From NCBI GenBank assembly GCA_900766895.1, contig CAAFXF010000044.1, positions 1-34,960 on the forward strand: a stretch of 34,960 bases of DNA, read 5' to 3'. The notes beneath the pieces are model-generated. The model worked only from the letters and a program-made list of their open reading frames with translations. It made no database searches and was not told the origin of the DNA. This DNA is from Clostridia bacterium. Lineage in GTDB: Bacteria > Bacillota > Clostridia > Oscillospirales > Acutalibacteraceae. Position numbers and translations under genes: made by a program. Of this stretch, positions 16,131 through 25,251 are shown in pieces. Each line of letters opens with the position of its first letter. Within the stretch, counting starts at the first letter, position 1.

Positions 16131-17654
16131 TTATTTTTCAAATACGGGATACATTCGTCTGTATAGTGAATTAATATGCCTAAAATATTCTGCGTCTATG
16201 CTGTCGATTGTATCTGTTGTTGTGCGGAATCTCCAGTTCTTTTCAGGCACACCGGGAATGTTCATTCTCGCGTCGGAGCCAAATCCGCACATATCCTGCA
16301 AAGAAATGACGGCAATGCTTGATGCACTTTGCCAAACAGCCTCTGTGATTGCTCTGCAAGAGGCACTTTGGTATCCTCCGTCACCCCAGTTGTTACCGCT
16401 GAAATGGCTGTAATCAAGGGCAAATGCACGCTCTGCCTCGCTTGCCTCCCATAGCCATCCGAGTATTGTATTATTGTCGTGGGTGCCGACATAGTTTATA
16501 CTGTTTACCCCTGCATTGTGAGGTAAATGCGACGAATCGGAATTGGGGTCAAAGCCAAACTGAATAACCTTCATACCCGGAAATCCCGTGTCGTTAAGGA
16601 GCTTTACAACATCCTCGCCGAACACACCCAAATCCTCTGCGATAATAGGTGCGTCGTTGCCGAATTTTTCAAACACCTTGTTGAAAAGATCCATTCCCGG
16701 TCCTTTTTTCCACTCGCCGACCTTTGCGGTTTTGCTGTCGGCAGGTATTTCCCAATAAGAAGCAAATGCTCTGAAATGGTCAATTCTAACAGTGTCAAAG
16801 ATTTTGAGGTTGTGCTCAAGTCGCGACAGCCACCAAGCGTATCCGTCGTTTTTCATTGCCTTCCAATCGTAAATCGGATTGCCCCACAGTTGACCGTCCT
16901 CGCTGAAATAATCGGGCGGAACGCCTGCAACCTTTTCTACCTTTAATGTTTTTTCGTCAATCAAAAACATAGGCAGGTTAGACCACACATCAACGCTGTC
17001 CATTGCAACATAGATTGGCATATCACCGATGACGGCAACACCCTTTTTGTTGGCGTAGCTCTTTATTTCTGCCCATTGCTTAAAGAAAATGAACTGCACA
17101 AATTTCCAAAATGCTGCAGATTTTTCGTAATTATAAATGCTTTTTACACATTCAAAGTAGTGCGAATGCTCGTCGCTCCATTCCCACCAAGGCTTGTAAT
17201 TTTCCTGCTCCTTTACTGCCATATACAAGGCATAGTCTGTGAGCCAGGGATTGTTAATTTCAAATTTCTTGATGCTTGATGCAAGCTCGTCGTTAATGTT
17301 CAAAAAGGCCTTTTTTAATGTTGCAAGTCTTTTTTCTAATGCAAATTCGTAAGCGGCTGTGTACGGTGAACTGTCAAAAATGTTGTCGTTTACATCATCC
17401 TGACCTATCAGCCCCATATCCATTAAGCCCTGCGGGTCAATGTATATATAGCTTGCCGCAAATGCCGATTCGGAGCAATACGGAGAGTTTGCACTGTCTG
17501 TCGGATTGAACGGCAAAACCTGCCAATATCCAAATCCCATATCCGATATTTTATCAATAAAGTGCTTTGTGTCGTTGCCTAAAACTCCCACACCGTACGG
17601 CGACGGCATTGAGCTTATGTGAAGCAGTACACCTGCACCCCTTTTTTTATACAT
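16131..17654 (-). CDS. malQ: 4-alpha-glucanotransferase (amylomaltase)
   Basis: MalQ moves alpha-1,4-glucan segments between maltodextrins, releasing glucose, in cytosolic glycogen and starch-sugar metabolism (GH77). The N-terminus RGAGVLLHISSMPSPYG is the family start. Later come FGYWQVLPFNPT, VRIDHFRAF with the nucleophile Asp, IAEDLG with the acid/base Glu, and GTHDNNT with the third conserved Asp. Length is 507 residues, normal for the type. A GTG at 17663 has been considered as start, but it overlaps the AGGTGG site (complement of 17660-17665); the ATG at 17654 is 5 bases from that site and is preferred. It has its own promoter and is divergent from miaB. Confidence 0.95.
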   Translation of the reverse strand: MYKKRGAGVLLHISSMPSPYGVGVLGNDTKHFIDKISDMGFGYWQVLPFNPTDSANSPYCSESAFAASYIYIDPQGLMDMGLIGQDDVNDNIFDSSPYTAAYEFALEKRLATLKKAFLNINDELASSIKKFEINNPWLTDYALYMAVKEQENYKPWWEWSDEHSHYFECVKSIYNYEKSAAFWKFVQFIFFKQWAEIKSYANKKGVAVIGDMPIYVAMDSVDVWSNLPMFLIDEKTLKVEKVAGVPPDYFSEDGQLWGNPIYDWKAMKNDGYAWWLSRLEHNLKIFDTVRIDHFRAFASYWEIPADSKTAKVGEWKKGPGMDLFNKVFEKFGNDAPIIAEDLGVFGEDVVKLLNDTGFPGMKVIQFGFDPNSDSSHLPHNAGVNSINYVGTHDNNTILGWLWEASEAERAFALDYSHFSGNNWGDGGYQSASCRAITEAVWQSASSIAVISLQDMCGFGSDARMNIPGVPEKNWRFRTTTDTIDSIDAEYFRHINSLYRRMYPVFEK

Positions 17655-17659
17655 AATAT

Positions 17660-17665
17660 CCACCT
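17660..17665 (-). promoter_or_regulatory. Ribosome binding site deciding the malQ start
   Basis: AGGTGG on the minus strand lies 5 bases before ATG 17654. The GTG inside it would be the alternative start and has no site of its own. Confidence 0.7.
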
Positions 17666-17689
17666 TTTTTCACATTTTTTGTCTTGTTA

Positions 17690-17718
17690 ATTTTATCATT
17701 ATGAGGTAGAAAAATCAA
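17690..17718 (-). promoter_or_regulatory. malQ promoter
   Basis: On the minus strand TTGATT (complement of 17713-17718) and TAAAAT (complement of 17690-17695) are spaced by 17 bases, about 36 bp upstream of the malQ ATG. No catabolite-response palindrome was seen nearby. Confidence 0.55.
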
Positions 17719-17775
17719 TGTACAACTTATATAAATTCCTATATATAATTTTTATATTATTTTATAAAATATATA

Positions 17776-17804
17776 TTGAATACAAACCTGTGTTTTGATA
17801 TAAT
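17776..17804 (+). promoter_or_regulatory. miaB operon promoter
   Basis: TTGAAT (17776-17781) and a perfect TATAAT (17799-17804) are separated by 17 bases. A second TATAAT at 17844-17849 lacks a good -35. The leader to the miaB start would be about 60 bases. Confidence 0.65.
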
Positions 17805-17860
17805 ACTTGATAGTATGGATTATTATGCAAAAGTATGTTTTGTTATAATTGACCGTTATT

Positions 17861-17865
17861 GGAGG
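17861..17865 (+). promoter_or_regulatory. Ribosome binding site deciding the miaB start
   Basis: GGAGG is 7 bases upstream of TTG at 17873. The longer frame beginning at TTG 17849 would put this site inside the gene, so 17873 is chosen. Confidence 0.65.
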
Positions 17866-17872
17866 TGCAGCA

Positions 17873-19303
17873 TTGCCGGCAGATATAAAAAAGGTTTCCG
17901 CAGAGGAATTGGCAGAGCAAACTAAATATTCTCAAATGGTAAGCGAGCTTATTTCTAAGCGGTATTCAGGCAAACCCCTTGCCTGTGTTGTTACCTACGG
18001 CTGTCAGCAAAATATCGCCGACAGCGAGCATATTAAGGGTATGCTTGAGGCAATGGGCTATGGCTTTACTGAGGATAGGCTTGAGGCAAAGCTTATCATC
18101 TTTAACACATGTGCAGTAAGGGAGCACGCCGAGGACAGAGTGTTTGGCAATGTCGGTGCTCTGAAAAGCTACAAGCTTGACAATCCCGATGTTGTAATTG
18201 CTCTGTGCGGTTGTATGATGCAACAACAGCATATCGCAGATAAAATTAAGCAGTCGTTTCCGTTTGTTGATTTGGTATTCGGTACTCACGTTGTTTACAA
18301 GGTGCCACAGCTTATTTACACTGCTTTGACAAGAAAGAAAAGAGTTTTTGAGCTTCCGGATGTTGACGGTGTAATTGCAGAGGGTATCCCCGTAAAGCGT
18401 GATAACGACAAAAAGGCATGGCTTCCTATTATGTACGGATGCAACAATTTTTGCTCGTACTGTATTGTCCCTTATGTCAGGGGCAGGGAGCGTAGCCGAG
18501 AGGTAAATGATGTTGTTGCCGAATTCAAGCAGTTGGTTGATGAGGGATATAAGGAGATTACTCTCCTCGGTCAAAATGTAAATTCATACGGCAAGGACCT
18601 TGAACCGAAGGTAAGCTTCTCACAGCTGTTAAGAATGCTTAACGACCTTGAGGGTGATTTCAGAATTCGTTTTATGACCTCTCACCCAAAGGACTGCACC
18701 AAGGAGCTTATAGAAACCATGGCACAGTGCGACAAGGTTGCAACACATTTGCACCTGCCGTTTCAAAGCGGTAACAACCGTGTGCTCAAGGCGATGAACA
18801 GGTTATACACAAGAGAAAAGTATTTGTCGCTCATTAATTACGCAAAAGAGCTTATGGGCGATGAACTGTCAATTACAAGTGACATCATCGTAGGCTTTCC
18901 GGGTGAAACCTACGAGGAATTCTGCGACACACTGTCCTTGGTGGAGGAAATCAAGGCGACAAGCCTTTTCACCTTTATCTACTCACCACGCAAGGGAACG
19001 CCTGCCGCAGAGATGGACGACCCCGTACCGTACGAGGAAAAATCAAAATGGATGCGCGAGCTCCTTGCCTTGCAGGAAAGAATTTCCGGTGAACAGATGG
19101 CACTGCACAAGGGCAAAACCTTCAAGTGCTTTGTGTACGGTAAGGGTAAACAGGGTGATAATTATCTTGCCGCAAGAACCGACGGCAATTTGATTATAGA
19201 ATTTGTGGGAGACGAGAGGCTCATAGGCTCCTTCCAAAAAATAAAAGTAACTGAGCCGCTCACCTATGTTATGCTGGGTGAATTAGAAAGGAAAGAAAAA
19301 TGA
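17873..19303 (+). CDS. miaB: tRNA-2-methylthio-N6-dimethylallyladenosine synthase
   Basis: MiaB is a radical-SAM enzyme that adds a methylthio group to i6A37 in tRNAs reading UNN codons. The N-terminal UPF0004 domain holds C44 (TYGCQQN), C80 (NTCAVREHAEDR) and C114 (LCGC), the auxiliary iron-sulfur cluster ligands. The radical-SAM motif C190-xxx-C194-xx-C197 is in YGCNNFCSYCIVPYVRGRER, followed by LLGQNVNSYG. A TRAM domain ends the 476-residue protein. The start codon is TTG, supported by a GGAGG site. It is the first gene of the miaB-mutS-mutL-miaA group. Its ATGA stop overlaps the next start. MiaA, which makes its substrate, is encoded three genes downstream of the interrupted YlbF gene. 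Confidence 0.94.
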   Translation: MPADIKKVSAEELAEQTKYSQMVSELISKRYSGKPLACVVTYGCQQNIADSEHIKGMLEAMGYGFTEDRLEAKLIIFNTCAVREHAEDRVFGNVGALKSYKLDNPDVVIALCGCMMQQQHIADKIKQSFPFVDLVFGTHVVYKVPQLIYTALTRKKRVFELPDVDGVIAEGIPVKRDNDKKAWLPIMYGCNNFCSYCIVPYVRGRERSREVNDVVAEFKQLVDEGYKEITLLGQNVNSYGKDLEPKVSFSQLLRMLNDLEGDFRIRFMTSHPKDCTKELIETMAQCDKVATHLHLPFQSGNNRVLKAMNRLYTREKYLSLINYAKELMGDELSITSDIIVGFPGETYEEFCDTLSLVEEIKATSLFTFIYSPRKGTPAAEMDDPVPYEEKSKWMRELLALQERISGEQMALHKGKTFKCFVYGKGKQGDNYLAARTDGNLIIEFVGDERLIGSFQKIKVTEPLTYVMLGELERKEK

Positions 19304-19710
19304 GTTTAGAATCAGCACTTAGAGAATTGGGAAAAGAAATTCAAGCAGATCCAAGATTTGAAGCACTTCAGGTTGCCGCAAAGGCAAATGATGCAGACGA
19401 AGCTCTTCAGCAGCAGATGCAGGAGATGCAGCTTATCACACTTAAGTAACAGTAGGAGGCTGAAAAGGGTGAGGAGGCTTCACAGGAGAGAATTGCAGAG
19501 CTTCAGCAGGAATATCAGGATATTTACACAAAGGTTATGGAAGGCGAGAATATGAAAAACTATTCCGAGGCTGCCGCACAGATGGAGCAGATGGCACAGT
19601 ATATCAGCCAGATGATCGGCCTCTTCTTTGACGGTCAGGACCCTGCAACCTGTGAAATACCTGCAACAGATTGCACACACGATTGCTGCACCTGCGGCGG
19701 TTGCCACTAA
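19300..19710 (+). pseudogene. YlbF/YmcA-family regulator interrupted by two in-frame stop codons
   Basis: Reading from the ATG that overlaps the miaB stop gives 49 residues ending QLITLK, then TAA at 19447-19449, CAG, and TAG at 19453-19455. The same frame then stays open for 84 codons to TAA at 19708-19710. Both halves read as one helical YlbF-family protein (about 136 codons in all), finishing in a Cys-rich tail with CTHDCCTCGGCH. In Bacillus, YmcA and YlbF form the Ric complex with YaaT, which binds iron-sulfur clusters and tunes RNase Y. The miaB-to-mutS position is where ymcA lies in Bacillus, so this may be its counterpart. There is no frameshift and the downstream part looks undamaged. 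Options are a very recent pseudogene, sequencing or assembly error, or readthrough. Reinitiation has no good in-frame start before the ATG at 19537. Confidence 0.8.
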
Positions 19711-19773
19711 TTGAACGGCAGTTATATAGCTGATAACTAATTAAAAATTACTTTAAGGACGGTGAACGGAATA

Positions 19774-22410
19774 ATGGCAAAGGAGCAAAAGCTATCACCA
19801 ATGATGGCGCAGTATTTTGAAATTAAAAAGCAGTATCCGGGCGTTATACTGTTCTTCCGTCTCGGTGATTTTTACGAGATGTTTTTTGACGATGCCAAGA
19901 TTGCTTCAAGAGTGCTTGACCTTGTACTCACAGGTAAGGATTGCGGTCAGGGAGAAAGAGCGCCGATGTGCGGTGTTCCGTTTCATTCGTCTGACAGCTA
20001 TATCGCAAAGCTTGTATCATACGGCTACAAGGTTGCAATCTGCGAGCAGGTTGAGGACCCTGCAACAGCAAAGGGCTTGGTTAAAAGAGATGTCGTAAGA
20101 GTCATTACTCCCGGTACCGTTATTGAAAACAATATTCTTGATGACGGTGTAAATAATTACCTTTGCTCTGTTTGTACAGCTCAAAACGAAACAGGAATTT
20201 GCTTTGTGGATATTTCCACAGGTGAATTTCATATTACGGCTGTGGGCAAGGAGGATGAGCAGGAAAAGATTATCAATCAGCTTTCAACCTACTCTCCAAA
20301 GGAAATTTTGGTTAACTCCCTTGCAAACGAGCTTGACGATGTTGTTTCCTTTGCAAAATCAAGGCTTGATGTTACTCCGGAGGTGTTGGAGGATTCCTCC
20401 TTTGATTTTGACAGTTCAACCGAATTGATATTGCAAACAATGAACAGGGAGCAGATTGATTCCCTCGGTATCGGCAAAAGCAAGGCTGCTGTTTGCGCAC
20501 TCGGCTCGGTTATACTTTACCTGCGTACAAACAGAAAAACCGACGAGCTTGAGGCTCCGTCTGAAATTGAGTTTTACGAGGAAACAGAATTTATGAGCCT
20601 TGACATCAGTGCAAGGCGAAACCTTGAGCTTACCCGCTCTATGATGACGGGCGACAAGCGCCATTCTCTTTTGTGGGTTATTGATAACACCAAAACCGCT
20701 ATGGGTAAAAGAATGCTTCGCTCATGGCTTGAAAGACCGCTTGTAAATGTTTCTCAAATCAGCAGGAGACAGAATGCTGTTGCCGAGCTTGTGGATAACT
20801 CAATGCTTCGCGATGAGATAAAGGAGCTTCTTACAGGTGTAAATGATATTGAAAGATTGCTCAGCCGTATTGCATATTCAACTGCAAACGCAAAGGAATT
20901 GAGGTCGCTGTGTACAACTGTTCAAAGACTGCCTGCTATCAAAGCCCTGCTCGAGGGTGCAGGCTCATCAATGCTAAGGTCGATTTACGACGGCATTGAT
21001 ACCTTGCAGGATGTTTATGAGCTTATCAATAACGCTATTGTGGACGAGCCTCCGTTTTCTGTTCGCGAGGGCGGAATGATAAAGGCAGGCTACAACGAGG
21101 AAATTGATTCGCTCCACGATATTATGAATAACGGCACATCAATCCTTACCGAGATTGAAAACAGAGAAAAGGAAGCAACCGGTATTCCAAAGCTCAAGGT
21201 GTCATATAACAAGGTGTTTGGATATTTCATTGAGGTTACAAATTCCTACAAGCACCTCGTTCCCGAAACATATATCAGAAAGCAAACCCTTACAAACTGT
21301 GAGCGCTACATAACTCAGGAGCTTAAGGACCTTGAAGGAAGGGTGCTCGGTGCAAAGGATAGGTGCGTAGCACTTGAATATGAAGCCTTTTGTGCAGTAA
21401 GGTCGACGGTTGCAGGTGAGGTTGAGCGTATTCAAAAAACTGCAAAGGCTCTTGCAACTCTTGATTCGCTTGCATCACTTGCTCAGATTGCCTTTAATAA
21501 CAATTATTGCTGTCCGCAAATTACCACCGACGGTACGTTGGATATTAAGGACGGCAGGCATCCTGTTGTTGAGGCGCTTCTTAATGACACTCCGTTTGTT
21601 TCAAACGATACCTTGCTTGACTGCGCAAATAATCTATGCTCAATAATTACCGGTCCTAATATGGCTGGTAAATCAACATATATGCGTCAAACTGCATTGA
21701 TTGTGCTTTTGGCACAAATCGGCTCCTTTGTTCCGGCAAGGAGCGCAAGGATTTCGGTGTGTGACGCAATCTTTACAAGAGTAGGTGCTTCGGACGATTT
21801 GGCAACAGGTCAGTCAACCTTTATGGTAGAGATGAATGAGGTGTCTACTATTCTTAAAAATGCTACCGATAAATCACTGATAATTCTCGACGAAATAGGC
21901 AGAGGCACATCAACCTTTGACGGTATGAGCATTGCAAGAGCGGTGCTTGAATATGTGGTTAAAAAAATAGGTGCAAAAACCCTGTTTGCTACTCATTACC
22001 ACGAGCTTACGGCTATGGAGGGTATGCTTAAGGGTGTAAACAATTATTCTATCGCTGTTAAAAAACGCGGTGACGATATAACATTCCTTCGCAGGATTGT
22101 TCACGGAGGCGCAGACCAAAGCTTTGGTATTGAGGTTGCAAAGCTTGCAGGTGTGCCCTGTGCGGTTACAAAGCGCGCAAAGGCTATCCTTAAGGAGCTT
22201 GAGGCTAACAGGGTAGAAATTGACTTTAAGGCTGACAACGCCGTAGAAGAGGAAGAAACCGAGGAAGAGGTTCAGTTTAACTTCAGAGCAAAGTCAACCG
22301 ATGAAATGCTTGAATTAATCAAAGCAATAGACATTAATACATTAACGCCTATTGAGGCAATGCAAACTCTGTATGACCTTAAGAAAAGGGCAGAGGAAAT
22401 TACTAATTAG
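19774..22410 (+). CDS. mutS: DNA mismatch repair protein MutS
   Basis: MutS binds base mismatches and small loops and, with ATP, recruits MutL. Near the N-terminus the mismatch-reading Phe-x-Glu motif is F33-Y34-E35 in GDFYEMF. The ATPase domain has Walker A GPNMAGKS at 627-634 and Walker B LIILDE at 702-707, followed by the signature GRGTSTFDG. The C-terminal part carries an acidic stretch (EEEETEEEV) and a helical tail. Length from ATG 19774 is 878 residues, normal for MutS1. A GTG at 19762 is an alternative start, but the protein aligns with the family from MAKEQKLSPMMAQY and the site GGTGA fits the ATG. It lies 63 bp after the YlbF frame and 22 bp before mutL. Confidence 0.97.
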   Translation: MAKEQKLSPMMAQYFEIKKQYPGVILFFRLGDFYEMFFDDAKIASRVLDLVLTGKDCGQGERAPMCGVPFHSSDSYIAKLVSYGYKVAICEQVEDPATAKGLVKRDVVRVITPGTVIENNILDDGVNNYLCSVCTAQNETGICFVDISTGEFHITAVGKEDEQEKIINQLSTYSPKEILVNSLANELDDVVSFAKSRLDVTPEVLEDSSFDFDSSTELILQTMNREQIDSLGIGKSKAAVCALGSVILYLRTNRKTDELEAPSEIEFYEETEFMSLDISARRNLELTRSMMTGDKRHSLLWVIDNTKTAMGKRMLRSWLERPLVNVSQISRRQNAVAELVDNSMLRDEIKELLTGVNDIERLLSRIAYSTANAKELRSLCTTVQRLPAIKALLEGAGSSMLRSIYDGIDTLQDVYELINNAIVDEPPFSVREGGMIKAGYNEEIDSLHDIMNNGTSILTEIENREKEATGIPKLKVSYNKVFGYFIEVTNSYKHLVPETYIRKQTLTNCERYITQELKDLEGRVLGAKDRCVALEYEAFCAVRSTVAGEVERIQKTAKALATLDSLASLAQIAFNNNYCCPQITTDGTLDIKDGRHPVVEALLNDTPFVSNDTLLDCANNLCSIITGPNMAGKSTYMRQTALIVLLAQIGSFVPARSARISVCDAIFTRVGASDDLATGQSTFMVEMNEVSTILKNATDKSLIILDEIGRGTSTFDGMSIARAVLEYVVKKIGAKTLFATHYHELTAMEGMLKGVNNYSIAVKKRGDDITFLRRIVHGGADQSFGIEVAKLAGVPCAVTKRAKAILKELEANRVEIDFKADNAVEEEETEEEVQFNFRAKSTDEMLELIKAIDINTLTPIEAMQTLYDLKKRAEEITN

Positions 22411-22432
22411 ATTTTAACGGGGAGGTGACGGG

Positions 22433-24316
22433 ATGCCGCAAATAAATGTACTTCCAAAGGAAGTGTATCAGCTTATAGCAGCAGGTGAAGTTGTTGAGCG
22501 TCCGTCATCTGTCGTTAAGGAAATGATAGAAAACTCCGTTGACGCCGGTGCAAAAAATATTACTGTAGAAATAAAAAACGGCGGTTCAACATATATACGC
22601 ATAACCGATGACGGTTGCGGTATTTCAAGGGATGATGTAAAAAAGGTTTTCGTTTCTCACGCTACCTCAAAGATTAAGGAAAGCGATGATTTGGACAGGA
22701 TTGCAACCCTCGGCTTTAGAGGTGAGGCAATGGCTTCCATTTCTGCCGTTGCCCGTGTTCAGCTTTTAACACGGACACCCGATGCCGAAATCGGTACAAG
22801 GTATGAAATAGCAGGAGGACAGGAGCTTGAGCTTGCGGATGCAGGCTGTCCTGTCGGCACGACAATTGTTGTTGCTGATTTGTTTTATAATACCCCTGCA
22901 AGAATGAAGTTTTTGAAAAAGGATGTAACCGAGGCAAATGCCGTTGCAGGTGTGGTGGAAAGAATTGCAGTAAGTCACCCCGAAATATCCTTTAGGTTTA
23001 TCCGTGACGGTAAGCAAGCGCTTGTAACATCGGGTAACGGTGACCTTAAAAGCACAGTTTACTCTGTGTTTGGCAGAGATTTTGCACAGTCGCTTGTGCC
23101 GGTTGATTATGAAATGAATAATATGCGCGTGAGCGGATTTGTAACGAAGCCGTCTATGTCACGCAAAAGCAGAGGAATGCAGTTCTTCTTCATCAATTCA
23201 AGGCTTGTAAAATCTCAAACCGCTATGGCGGCGCTTGAGCAGGCATATCGCAATTCAATTATGGTTGGAAGATTTCCGGGCTGTGTTCTTAATATTGAAT
23301 GTAACACCTCGTTTGTCGATGTAAATGTTCATCCGGCAAAAATCGAGGTGCGCTTTGCAAACGAAAAGCCTGTTTTTGAGCTTGTATATTACGGTGTAAA
23401 AAACGCTGTCGAAATGCTTGACACGCCAAAGGAGGCAAGCTTTTCCAATGCAAAGCCGACACAGACAACAATTAACGGCAGGATAGATTTCTTTAAGCCA
23501 CAGCAGGAGCCTGCAACTCAAATGCAGTTTAAGCAGGAGCAATCTGCGGATGATTTTTGGAGAGTGGCTTCAACATCTCCTGTCAGTAAAAAGCCTGAGT
23601 ATGATGAAGGCTTTGACAGCGGTGTACAAAAAAACGCAAGGCTTGACCTTGAAAAAATAACCCGTCCTACCGCAGAAGAAAAGAACGAATATAAGCCAAA
23701 GAAAACTGAAGCCTCACCTAAAGAGGACTCTGCACCGAAGGTTGATATTCCTGATTTTAGGTTGGTCGGCGAAATTTTTAAGACATATATAATCATCGAA
23801 ATGGACGGCGATTGCTATATGATAGACAAGCACGCCGCTCACGAAAGAATGAATTACGAAGCGCTTAAGGCTTCAACTCAAATTGCATCACAGGTTTTGC
23901 TTACCCCGGAGGCTGTAAGGCTTTCAAGAGAGGAACATAATGCAGTTATCTCCAACTTGGATTTGTATTCCAAATGCGGATTTTTGATAGAGGATTTCGG
24001 CAACTCAACCGTTCTTGTGCGCGAGTGCCCGTCTATGCTTGACGGCGAGGATGTGGCAGGACTTGTGCAGGAAACCTCGGCAAAGCTATTGGACGGCAAA
24101 ACAGATATTACCCCGGAGCAGATGGATTGGATATTCCATTCTACCTCGTGCCGAGCAGCCGTTAAGGCAGGGGATAAAACATCTCCTTACGAAATGGAGC
24201 TGTTTGTTAAAAAGCTCCTTGCCAATCCAAACATCAGGTATTGCCCTCACGGCAGACCTGTTATGATTAAGCTTTCTAAATACGATATTGAAAAGCAGTT
24301 TGGCAGGATACAGTAA
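22433..24316 (+). CDS. mutL: DNA mismatch repair protein MutL (endonuclease type)
   Basis: MutL is the matchmaker and, in bacteria without MutH, the strand-nicking enzyme of mismatch repair. The N-terminal GHKL ATPase has E33/N34 (MIENSVDAGA), DDGCG (59-63) and GFRGEA (94-99). A variable linker (about 340-440, rich in K, E, P) precedes the C-terminal domain. This has the nuclease metal motif DKHAAHE (D465, H467, E471; most relatives read DQHA), with C573 in TSCRAAVKAG and CPHGRP at 604-609 as further metal-site elements. The presence of this motif says strand nicking is intrinsic. The 627-residue length is normal. The gene has a GGGGAGGTGA site and overlaps miaA by TAATG. Confidence 0.97.
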   Translation: MPQINVLPKEVYQLIAAGEVVERPSSVVKEMIENSVDAGAKNITVEIKNGGSTYIRITDDGCGISRDDVKKVFVSHATSKIKESDDLDRIATLGFRGEAMASISAVARVQLLTRTPDAEIGTRYEIAGGQELELADAGCPVGTTIVVADLFYNTPARMKFLKKDVTEANAVAGVVERIAVSHPEISFRFIRDGKQALVTSGNGDLKSTVYSVFGRDFAQSLVPVDYEMNNMRVSGFVTKPSMSRKSRGMQFFFINSRLVKSQTAMAALEQAYRNSIMVGRFPGCVLNIECNTSFVDVNVHPAKIEVRFANEKPVFELVYYGVKNAVEMLDTPKEASFSNAKPTQTTINGRIDFFKPQQEPATQMQFKQEQSADDFWRVASTSPVSKKPEYDEGFDSGVQKNARLDLEKITRPTAEEKNEYKPKKTEASPKEDSAPKVDIPDFRLVGEIFKTYIIIEMDGDCYMIDKHAAHERMNYEALKASTQIASQVLLTPEAVRLSREEHNAVISNLDLYSKCGFLIEDFGNSTVLVRECPSMLDGEDVAGLVQETSAKLLDGKTDITPEQMDWIFHSTSCRAAVKAGDKTSPYEMELFVKKLLANPNIRYCPHGRPVMIKLSKYDIEKQFGRIQ

Positions 24317-25236
24317 TGAAAAAAACAAAAATTATTTGTATTGTCGGTGCAACTGCATCGGGCAAAACCGATTTGTCGGTTAAGCTTGCCAAGGCAATAG
24401 GCGGAGAAATTATTTCTGCCGATTCTATGCAGGTGTACAGGGATATGCCGATAGCAACTGCCGTTGCAACATCCGACGAGCAGGACGGCGTGCCTCATCA
24501 TCTTGTGGAATTTTTGGATGCCGATAAGTCTTTTTCAGTTGCAGATTTTGTTGAGTCTGCAAGAGCATTGATAGCAGATATTACCGCAAGGGGTAATGTT
24601 CCTGTTGTTGTCGGCGGAACAGGTCTTTTTGTTGACAGCCTTGTAAAAAATATTTGCTTTAGCGATGTAGGCTCAAATGACAAGCTTCGCAGTGAGCTTG
24701 AAGCGATGGACACCGATACGCTTTATTCAAGGCTTTGTGAACTTGATTTTGAAGCTTCACAGCAAATACACCCAAATAACAGAAAGCGTGTTATCAGAGC
24801 GCTTGAGCTATGTATGTTAGGTACAAGCAAAACACAACAAAACGAGATGTCAACGCTAAATGAAAGCCCGTATGACGCCCTTTACATCGGTGTTGGATAT
24901 GAGGACAGACAGAGGCTTTATGACAGAATAAACAAGCGAGTCGACCTTATGCTTGAAGCAGGTCTTGAGAATGAGGCAAGGCAAATGCTCGGCAGGCAGG
25001 GTGTTACTGCCCGTCAGGCAATAGGGCACAAGGAGCTTGCGGATTACATCGACGGCAGGATAACCTTTGACGAGGCTGTCGATAATTTGAAAAGAGCAAC
25101 ACGCCGTTATGCCAAGCGTCAGCTTACTTGGTTTAGGCGAAATGAAAATATTAAATGGCTTTATGCCGATACTATGAGCAAGGATGAGCTAATTGAATCA
25201 GCCGTCACTCTTGCAAAGGATTTTTTGAAGAATTAA
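24316..25236 (+). CDS. miaA: tRNA dimethylallyltransferase
   Basis: MiaA transfers a dimethylallyl group to A37 of tRNAs that read UNN codons, making i6A, the substrate of MiaB. The P-loop GATASGKT (residues 11-18) and the DSMQVYR motif (36-42) are exact. VGGTGLFVDSLV and the late RRYAKRQLTWFR segment, which contacts tRNA, complete the signature. At 306 residues it has full length. Its ATG overlaps the mutL stop codon by one base. The location downstream of mutL is widespread in bacteria. Confidence 0.97.
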   Translation: MKKTKIICIVGATASGKTDLSVKLAKAIGGEIISADSMQVYRDMPIATAVATSDEQDGVPHHLVEFLDADKSFSVADFVESARALIADITARGNVPVVVGGTGLFVDSLVKNICFSDVGSNDKLRSELEAMDTDTLYSRLCELDFEASQQIHPNNRKRVIRALELCMLGTSKTQQNEMSTLNESPYDALYIGVGYEDRQRLYDRINKRVDLMLEAGLENEARQMLGRQGVTARQAIGHKELADYIDGRITFDEAVDNLKRATRRYAKRQLTWFRRNENIKWLYADTMSKDELIESAVTLAKDFLKN

Positions 25237-25251
25237 CGAAGGGAGTTCATT

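Noticed and set aside
17966..18574. 202-codon minus-strand open frame
   Set aside because: It lies wholly inside miaB on the opposite strand, has no ribosome site, and its protein is low-complexity with no family features; a shadow of the real gene.
19762..19776. GTG start for mutS at 19762
   Set aside because: The upstream AAGGA is only 2 bases from it; ATG 19774 fits the family N-terminus better.
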